Shown piece after piece: positions 59,224 to 64,000 of a stretch of 64,000 nucleotides of DNA (its first letter is position 1; every line of letters starts with the position of its first letter). The translations under genes and the position numbers were made by a program. Below the pieces are notes generated by a model. It searched no databases, was not told the origin of the DNA, and saw only the letters and a program-made list of their open reading frames with translations. The stretch comes from Streptomyces sp. NBC_00154 (GTDB taxonomy: Bacteria > Actinomycetota > Actinomycetes > Streptomycetales > Streptomycetaceae): the NCBI RefSeq assembly GCF_026342835.1, contig NZ_JAPEMI010000001.1:5152501-5216500 (forward strand), read 5' to 3'.

Positions 59224-59586
59224 ATGACCACATTTGATCAAGCTCCCGCCTCCTTCGCCGTGCACATCCCCGACGCCGAGCTCGAACCGGAGCCGCTCGA
59301 CCCCGAGCAGATCGTCTCGGGCGAGCCCGTGGTGACCGGCAAGGTGCTGTGGGAGTCCGCCGACGGCAAGCAGGTGCGGGGCATCTGGCAGATCACGCCG
59401 GGCGTGGTCACCGACACCGAGGCCGACGAACTGTTCGTGGTCGTCAGCGGACGTGCGACCGTCGTGGTCGAGGACGGCGCGACGCTGCAGATCGGTCCCG
59501 GTGACGCCTGCGTGCTGCGCGAGGGCGACCGTACGACCTGGACCGTGCACGAGACGCTGCGCAAGGCGTACCACATCAGCCTCTGA
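59224..59586 (+). CDS. Small cupin-domain protein
   Basis: This 120-residue cytoplasmic single-domain cupin (IWQITPGVVTDTEADELFVVVSGRATVVVEDG; LQIGPGDACVLREGDRTTWTVHETLRKAYHISL) resembles the (S)-ureidoglycine aminohydrolase-like cupin_3 group. The classical HxH is replaced by DTEAD, as is common in that group. No substrate can be named. It stands alone between psuG (divergent) and the MFS gene (convergent). Confidence 0.82.
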   Translation: MTTFDQAPASFAVHIPDAELEPEPLDPEQIVSGEPVVTGKVLWESADGKQVRGIWQITPGVVTDTEADELFVVVSGRATVVVEDGATLQIGPGDACVLREGDRTTWTVHETLRKAYHISL

Positions 59587-59673
59587 AGCCCGGGGCTCGT
59601 GCCTGGCCCGGGCCTGGGCCGCCTTGCCTCGCGGACCTCGTCCCGCGATGTCGGTCCTGCGGATCCCGTCCGG

Positions 59674-60966
59674 TCAGGCGGCGGCGGGCCGGGTCAGCGC
59701 GCGGCGCAGCGCCAGTGCCGCCATCGGCAGCAACAGGCACGCGCCGACCGCGTTCAGCCAGCCGTAGCTCGCCTGGGAGACGATCACCCCGGCGACCGCA
59801 CCGCCGATGCCCGCCGCCGTGTTCATGGTCAGGTCCGACAGACCCTGCACGGCGGCGCGGGCGGGCTGCGGTACGGAGTCGGTGAGGAGCGCCGAACCGG
59901 CGACAAGCCCCGCCGACCAGCCGAGACCGAGCACGAACAGGCCGGCGGCCGTGCGGCCGTGGCTGGGGCCCGCGGTGCCGGCCAGTAGCGCGGCGCACGA
60001 CAGCAGCCCGGCCGCCAGTCCGATCACAGTGAGCCGTCCGAACCTGTCGGCGAGCCACCCCATCACCGGCGAGAACGCGTACATGCCCGCGATGTGACCG
60101 CTGATGACCAGGCCGATCAGCTCGAGGTCCGCGCCGTGGTGGCCCAGGTGTACCGGGGTCATCACCATGATCGAGACCATCGCGGTGTGCGACACGGCCA
60201 CCGTCAGCAGCGCCAGCCGGGCCATCGGCGAAGCCCGCACCGCCGCCAGGCCCGCAGGCAGCGAACGGCCGCCCGCCGACCGGCCGTCCTGCGGCGCCAG
60301 CGCACGCGCGGTGAGCAGGGGATCGGGCCGCAGCAGCACCCCGACCACCATCGCGGCGAGCAGGAAGATGGCCGCCGCCATGAGGAACGGTCCGGCCGTC
60401 TCGGATATGGATGTGCCACGGAAGACATGGCCTGCCGGAGCCGCGATGTTGGGACCGAGGACCGAACCGATCGTGGTGGCCCAGATGACGGTGGAGATCG
60501 CCCGTCCTCGGCGGTCCGGCTCGGCCAGATCGGCGGCGGCGAAGCGGGCCTGCAGATTGGCCGACGAACCGGCACCGAACCCGGCCATGCCGAGCAGCAG
60601 CAACGGGAAACTGCCCACGACGGTGGCCAGGACCACCAGGGCCGCGCCGAGCGCACCGATCAGATAGGCCAGTACGAGGCCGGGGCGCCGGCCCCGCGAG
60701 GTCATCAGTGCGGCCAGCGGAAGCGACAGCAGTGCGGTGCCGGTCACCGATGCCGTCGGGGCGAGACCGGACAGCGCCTCCGAGCCGCTCACCTCCGTCG
60801 CCAGTACAGGGGCCAGGGCGATGCCGATGGGCACGCCGAGCCCGCCGAGTATCTGGCTGGCGATGAGCACCGCCGACGTTCTGCGCCGCAGGGCGGGGAG
60901 TTCCGCCGCGGTGACGGGAGAGCCGGGCCCGGCGGGGGTGTCGGATGCGTCGAGGGCGTTGGTCAC
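59674..60966 (-). CDS. MFS transporter
   Basis: The 430-residue protein has twelve predicted membrane helices. An MFS loop motif occurs between helices 2 and 3 (ALMTSRGRRPGLVLAY) and again after helix 8 (MGWLADRFGRLTVIGL). The sequence is rich in Gly/Ala as in drug or metabolite exporters. The substrate is not predictable. It ends near the small cupin gene and starts 69 nt downstream of the 3' end of ogt on the same strand. Confidence 0.88.
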   Translation of the reverse strand: MTNALDASDTPAGPGSPVTAAELPALRRRTSAVLIASQILGGLGVPIGIALAPVLATEVSGSEALSGLAPTASVTGTALLSLPLAALMTSRGRRPGLVLAYLIGALGAALVVLATVVGSFPLLLLGMAGFGAGSSANLQARFAAADLAEPDRRGRAISTVIWATTIGSVLGPNIAAPAGHVFRGTSISETAGPFLMAAAIFLLAAMVVGVLLRPDPLLTARALAPQDGRSAGGRSLPAGLAAVRASPMARLALLTVAVSHTAMVSIMVMTPVHLGHHGADLELIGLVISGHIAGMYAFSPVMGWLADRFGRLTVIGLAAGLLSCAALLAGTAGPSHGRTAAGLFVLGLGWSAGLVAGSALLTDSVPQPARAAVQGLSDLTMNTAAGIGGAVAGVIVSQASYGWLNAVGACLLLPMAALALRRALTRPAAA

Positions 60967-61035
60967 CGACAGAGTGTGCCAGCTGGCACGAGGGTACGAA
61001 AACGGGTCCGGGGAGGGCGGCCGTGGCGAGCAGCC

Positions 61036-61602
61036 TCAGAACAGCGGCTGCGGCAGTACCCCCTCCAGCGCCAGCAGCTGCCGCTTGGTCTCCAGACCGC
61101 CGCCGAACCCGCCGAGCCTGCCGTCGCTCTCCACCACCCGGTGGCACGGAACCACCACTGGCAGCGGGTTGGACCCCATGGCTGCCCCGACCGCCTGGGC
61201 CGCTCCCGGCTGCCCCACACGCCTGGCGAGATCCCCGTACCCGACGACCGTTCCGTACGGCACACCCGCCGCGAGCTCGCGGAGCACCTGACGGTTGAAG
61301 CCGGACGTCAGCGACCAGTCCAGCAGGAGGGAGAACTCCCGCAACGAACCCGTGAAGTACTCCGCGAGCTGGCGTATCGGCTCGGTGAGGCGGGCGGAGC
61401 CGGGCGTCTCCACCGGCTCCGCGCCGAGCCGGGCCCGCAGCTGCCCGACCGCCCTGTCCCGCACTGCGGGGCCGGCGTGGAAGACGACACCCACCAGCCC
61501 CGCGGCCGTCGCGGCGAGCAGCAGCGGCCCGATGTCGCTGCCGACGACGGCCCACTCGACAGTCCCACCGGTGCCACCGTCGGCATCCCCGTTGCTGTTC
61601 AT
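61036..61602 (-). CDS. ogt: Methylated-DNA-protein-cysteine methyltransferase
   Basis: The 188-residue suicide repair protein has the active-site motif PCHRV with acceptor C153, the helix-turn-helix segment YGDLARRVGQPGAAQAVGAAMGSNPLP and the C-terminal VVESDGRLGGFGGGLETKRQLLALEG. It removes alkyl groups from O6-alkylguanine in DNA. The ATG at 61602 follows a damage-type promoter by 7 nt with no Shine-Dalgarno sequence, so the mRNA is probably leaderless. Confidence 0.94.
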   Translation of the reverse strand: MNSNGDADGGTGGTVEWAVVGSDIGPLLLAATAAGLVGVVFHAGPAVRDRAVGQLRARLGAEPVETPGSARLTEPIRQLAEYFTGSLREFSLLLDWSLTSGFNRQVLRELAAGVPYGTVVGYGDLARRVGQPGAAQAVGAAMGSNPLPVVVPCHRVVESDGRLGGFGGGLETKRQLLALEGVLPQPLF

Positions 61603-61609
61603 GGAAACC

Positions 61610-61632
61610 ACCGTACGGGCGGCCACTGACAG
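61610..61632 (-). promoter_or_regulatory. DNA-damage-type promoter of ogt (RecA-NDp/PafBC-like)
   Basis: On the minus strand CTGTCAGTGG (61632-61623), a 7-nt spacer and TACGGT (61615-61610) precede the ATG by 7 nt. Spacing and -10 are identical to the uvrB promoter. Confidence 0.7.
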
Positions 61633-61659
61633 CGGGGGAGGAGAAGCTCCGGCCGGCTG

Positions 61660-62613
61660 TCAGTCGGTTGCCCTGCGCACCACGTCAGGGGTGTTGGTGA
61701 TGATCCCGTCGACCTGGAACCCGTCCACCTTCCTGGCGGTGGCCGCGTCGTTGACCGTCCATGTGTTGACCCGGAGCTTCCTGCCGTGCGCGCCCTTCAG
61801 CGCGTGCGCGGCCGCCACATAGCGGGTGCTGATCGACGCGTACGACGGGTTGATCTGGTCGGTGAACGCCGCGTACGTCTTCAGATCGGCGATCGCGGGG
61901 GTGCCGAGGAAACCGGTGGTGACGTCGGGACGCTGCTTGTGCACCTTCTTGATGCTGCCCGCGCTGAAGCTCTGGATCACCAGCCTGTACCTGACGTGAA
62001 TGGGGTCCAGCCACCCCTTCTGGCGCAGCACCCGCAGCGTCTCCTTCTCGATGCCCGGGTAGATCTGCGGGTTCTTGATCTCCAGCAGCAGGTTCTGGTC
62101 GTTGCGCTCGATCCGGTCCAGGTACTGCTTGAGCGTGGGGATCCGGGTCCCGGCGTACCGGGCGCCGAACCAGCTGCCCGCGTCCAGCCGGGCGATCTCC
62201 GCAGCCGTGAAGTCCTTGACCGCCCACGGTGCGCGCTTCGGAAAGACCTTCTCGACGTTGGTGGTCCGCTTCAGATCGGGGTCGTGGATGACGACCAGCA
62301 CTCCGTCCTTGGTGAGCTGGACGTCGTTCTCCACCCAGTCGAAGCCGAGGTGGTTGGCCCGGTCGACGGCGGCCAGGGTGTTCTCCGGCGCGTATGCCGA
62401 TGCACCCCGGTGGGCGAGGACGACCGGGGCGCCGGGTGTCGGAATGGCCCGCGTGTTCACGACGGTCCGAATGACTTTCTCCGTGCTCGTGCCCATGCGC
62501 GCACCCGTGTCCGTGCCGGAGTCCGTGGCCTGCGAGTGGGGGATCAGCAGCAGCGCGCCGGCGCCCAGCAGGGCGACGGCGGCGAGGGAGGCGGTAGCGG
62601 TGCGTGCGTACAC
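61660..62613 (-). CDS. Secreted glycerophosphodiester phosphodiesterase
   Basis: The 317-residue precursor has a signal peptide (ATASLAAVALLGAGALLLI). The GDPD barrel contains VLAHRGASAYAPENTLAAVDRA with the catalytic His and Arg, DWVENDVQLTKDG with the metal-binding Glu and Asp, and VVIHDPDLKRTT with the second catalytic His. It hydrolyses glycerophosphodiesters to glycerol 3-phosphate and an alcohol outside the cell. The GTG at 62613 has GGAG 5 nt upstream; longer frames lack a Shine-Dalgarno sequence. Confidence 0.9.
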   Translation of the reverse strand: MYARTATASLAAVALLGAGALLLIPHSQATDSGTDTGARMGTSTEKVIRTVVNTRAIPTPGAPVVLAHRGASAYAPENTLAAVDRANHLGFDWVENDVQLTKDGVLVVIHDPDLKRTTNVEKVFPKRAPWAVKDFTAAEIARLDAGSWFGARYAGTRIPTLKQYLDRIERNDQNLLLEIKNPQIYPGIEKETLRVLRQKGWLDPIHVRYRLVIQSFSAGSIKKVHKQRPDVTTGFLGTPAIADLKTYAAFTDQINPSYASISTRYVAAAHALKGAHGRKLRVNTWTVNDAATARKVDGFQVDGIITNTPDVVRRATD

Positions 62614-62828
62614 GTGTACTCCTTGCGTCAGAGTTCCGTCCGGGCCGAGAGTGACAGCCGCCCCCGAACGACGGACCGGCGAAGGATGGCCACCACATGA
62701 ACGGAAGAGCTGAGACCGGGTCTCTGGCCGATTGAGCTGCCGATAAAATGCAGTCCTTCTGTTTGTTTGCCGGGCAGCGCGCCTTAGGGTCACCCCGAAC
62801 CCGGGCTTCACTCGAAGGGCGTACGAGC

Positions 62829-63719
62829 ATGCAGGGCACAATGGACGGCTTCAGCTATGGGATGGTGACGCCCGCTGCGGCTTTCCTCATGGCGTGCCTC
62901 GGCGCGGCCCTGGGGTTGCGTTGCACGACGCGGTCGCTGCGGACCGAGCGTTCCTTCAAGGCCGGCTGGCTGGCTCTCGGGGCGACGTCCATAGGCTCCG
63001 GCATCTGGACGATGCACTTCATCGCGATGATGGGATTCAGCGTCGAGAGGGTGCCGATCGAGTACGACATCCCGATCACCTTCGCCAGCCTGGCCGTCGC
63101 GATCGTCATGGTCGGCATCGGCATCTTCATCGTCGGGTACCAGGGCGCGACCTGGATGGCCATGGTCACCGGCGGCACCATCACCGGTCTCGGCGTGGCC
63201 ACCATGCACTACCTCGGCATGGCAGGAATGCGCCTCCAGGGGCAGTTCGAGTACGACACGCTCACCGTCGCGCTCTCCGTCGTCATCGCCGTCGTCGCCG
63301 CGACGGTCGCGCTCTGGGCGGCCGTCTCCATCCGGGGCTTCCTGCCCAGCCTCGGTGCCAGCGTGGTGATGGGCGTGGCGGTGAGCGGAATGCACTACAC
63401 GGCCATGGCCGCGCTCAGTGTCCATCTGCACCCGGGCGTCACCGGCAACGCGGTCGAAAGCCCGCCGACCGCACCCCTGATCCCGCTGCTGATCGGCCCC
63501 GGCTGCTTCCTCCTGCTCGCCGCGGTGGTCGTGATGTTCGACCCCTTGATGGTGATGGGCGACCCGGACTGGGCCGACCCGGCGGGACACGGCACCCACG
63601 GCATCGGCCGGGCCCCCGGCATCCCCGTCCAGCGGCAGGTCCCGCGGTTCGGCACCTACGCCGACCCGGCGTCCTTCCAGTCGCAGCGTCAGCACACCCC
63701 GCCGTCGCGGGACCGGTGA
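62829..63719 (+). CDS. MHYT-domain integral membrane sensor
   Basis: The 296-residue protein has seven predicted membrane helices and three MHYT-type repeats: WTMHFIAMMGF, ATMHYLGMAGM and SGMHYTAMAAL. The conserved Met, His and Tyr residues are proposed to bind copper and sense oxygen, CO or NO. Unlike many relatives, it has no attached GGDEF, EAL or kinase domain, only a cytoplasmic tail of about 55 residues. GAAGG lies upstream of the ATG. Confidence 0.88.
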   Translation: MQGTMDGFSYGMVTPAAAFLMACLGAALGLRCTTRSLRTERSFKAGWLALGATSIGSGIWTMHFIAMMGFSVERVPIEYDIPITFASLAVAIVMVGIGIFIVGYQGATWMAMVTGGTITGLGVATMHYLGMAGMRLQGQFEYDTLTVALSVVIAVVAATVALWAAVSIRGFLPSLGASVVMGVAVSGMHYTAMAALSVHLHPGVTGNAVESPPTAPLIPLLIGPGCFLLLAAVVVMFDPLMVMGDPDWADPAGHGTHGIGRAPGIPVQRQVPRFGTYADPASFQSQRQHTPPSRDR

Positions 63720-63730
63720 CCGGACCCCGG

Positions 63731-63753
63731 TTGTCAGTGGGGGGTCGTACGGT
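63731..63753 (+). promoter_or_regulatory. DNA-damage-type promoter of uvrB (RecA-NDp/PafBC-like)
   Basis: TTGTCAGTGG (63731-63740), a 7-nt spacer and TACGGT (63748-63753) precede the uvrB ATG by 6 nt, the best match of three in this window. It resembles the LexA-independent damage promoter motif known from mycobacteria. Confidence 0.75.
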
Positions 63754-63759
63754 GGTTCC

Positions 63760-64000
63760 ATGCGGCCCGTTTCGAAGATCGAACGTTCGGTGGCGCCTTT
63801 CGAGGTCGTCAGTTCCTACCAGCCCAGCGGCGACCAGCCCGCGGCCATTGCCGAGCTGGAGCGGCGCATCCGGGCAGGTGAGAAGGATGTCGTGCTGCTC
63901 GGCGCGACCGGCACCGGGAAATCGGCGACCACCGCCTGGATGATCGAGAAGCTCCAGCGCCCCACGCTGGTGATGGCGCCGAACAAGACCCTCGCGGCCC
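63760..64000 (+). CDS. uvrB: Excinuclease ABC subunit B (partial, cut by the window end)
   Basis: The 80 visible residues contain FEVVSSYQPSGDQPAAIAEL, Walker A GATGTGKSATTAW and VMAPNKTLAA, the unmistakable N-terminus of UvrB. UvrB verifies DNA damage and loads UvrC in nucleotide excision repair. The gene continues beyond the window. It has no Shine-Dalgarno sequence and is probably transcribed as a leaderless mRNA from the damage-type promoter just upstream. Confidence 0.96.
   Translation, partial: MRPVSKIERSVAPFEVVSSYQPSGDQPAAIAELERRIRAGEKDVVLLGATGTGKSATTAWMIEKLQRPTLVMAPNKTLAA

Overview
The window is a 64 kb stretch of a high-GC actinobacterial chromosome, almost certainly Streptomyces. 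Support comes from strong C/G bias at third codon positions, many GTG starts, Tat-type signal peptides, hairpin terminators without U-tracts, leaderless -10 promoters, and the core order pyk - ANTAR response regulator - liv transporter - polA - rpsA - coaE - uvrB, which I recall as conserved in Streptomyces. I see no rRNA, CRISPR array, insertion sequence or phage structural genes.

Layout. (1) 1-4754: a catabolic cluster with an SDR tail, a ThDP-dependent enzyme, a PDR-type reductase, a small recombinase-like HTH protein and a Rieske oxygenase, closed by a convergent MarR regulator. (2) 4918-14138: aminopeptidase N, a DesA/DesB-like pair with no DesC/DesD, a Tat-exported 5'-nucleotidase and pyruvate kinase. 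(3) 14147-15864: a free-standing LAGLIDADG protein with an N-terminal HTH, just 3' of an odd short tRNA with a CAA anticodon, then a PdtaR-like regulator. (4) 15941-21611: livK-H-M-G-F on the minus strand. (5) 22232-28909: thioesterase, FdhF/YdeP-type molybdo-oxidoreductase, polA and a DUF4184 membrane protein. (6) 29108-37397: secreted lytic transglycosylase, DUF3068 protein, hrpB, a methyltransferase and rpsA. (7) 37493-46823: secreted beta-helix protein with a carbon-control-type promoter element, flavin amine oxidase, PAC2 protein, coaE, ADP-ribosylglycohydrolase, methyltransferase, DoxX and SPFH proteins. (8) 46932-53146: a SNF2 helicase/SWIM pair, a DUF3574 protein, an unrecognised 243-residue protein and a 400-bp array of tRNA-like elements. 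(9) 53147-64000: C39-like peptidase with an AlaA-type aminotransferase, HxlR regulator, cupins, psuG/psuK, MFS exporter, ogt, a glycerophosphodiesterase, an MHYT protein and the start of uvrB.

Two themes stand out. First, three DNA-repair genes (polA, ogt, uvrB) carry the same promoter, (T/C)TGTCAGTGG-N7-nAnnnT placed 6-7 nt before the start codon. It resembles the LexA-independent DNA-damage promoter of actinobacteria (RecA-NDp/PafBC type). Second, 52739-53100 holds at least two tandem RNAs with tRNA acceptor, D-like, variable-like and T arms but non-canonical anticodon arms. They lie directly behind an unrecognised gene and are the best candidate here for an undescribed system, possibly tRNA-mimicking Y-RNA-like transcripts.

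Long antisense and out-of-frame ORFs produced by the GC bias were left out. Starts were chosen by Shine-Dalgarno sequences, 4-nt stop/start overlaps or leaderless promoters.
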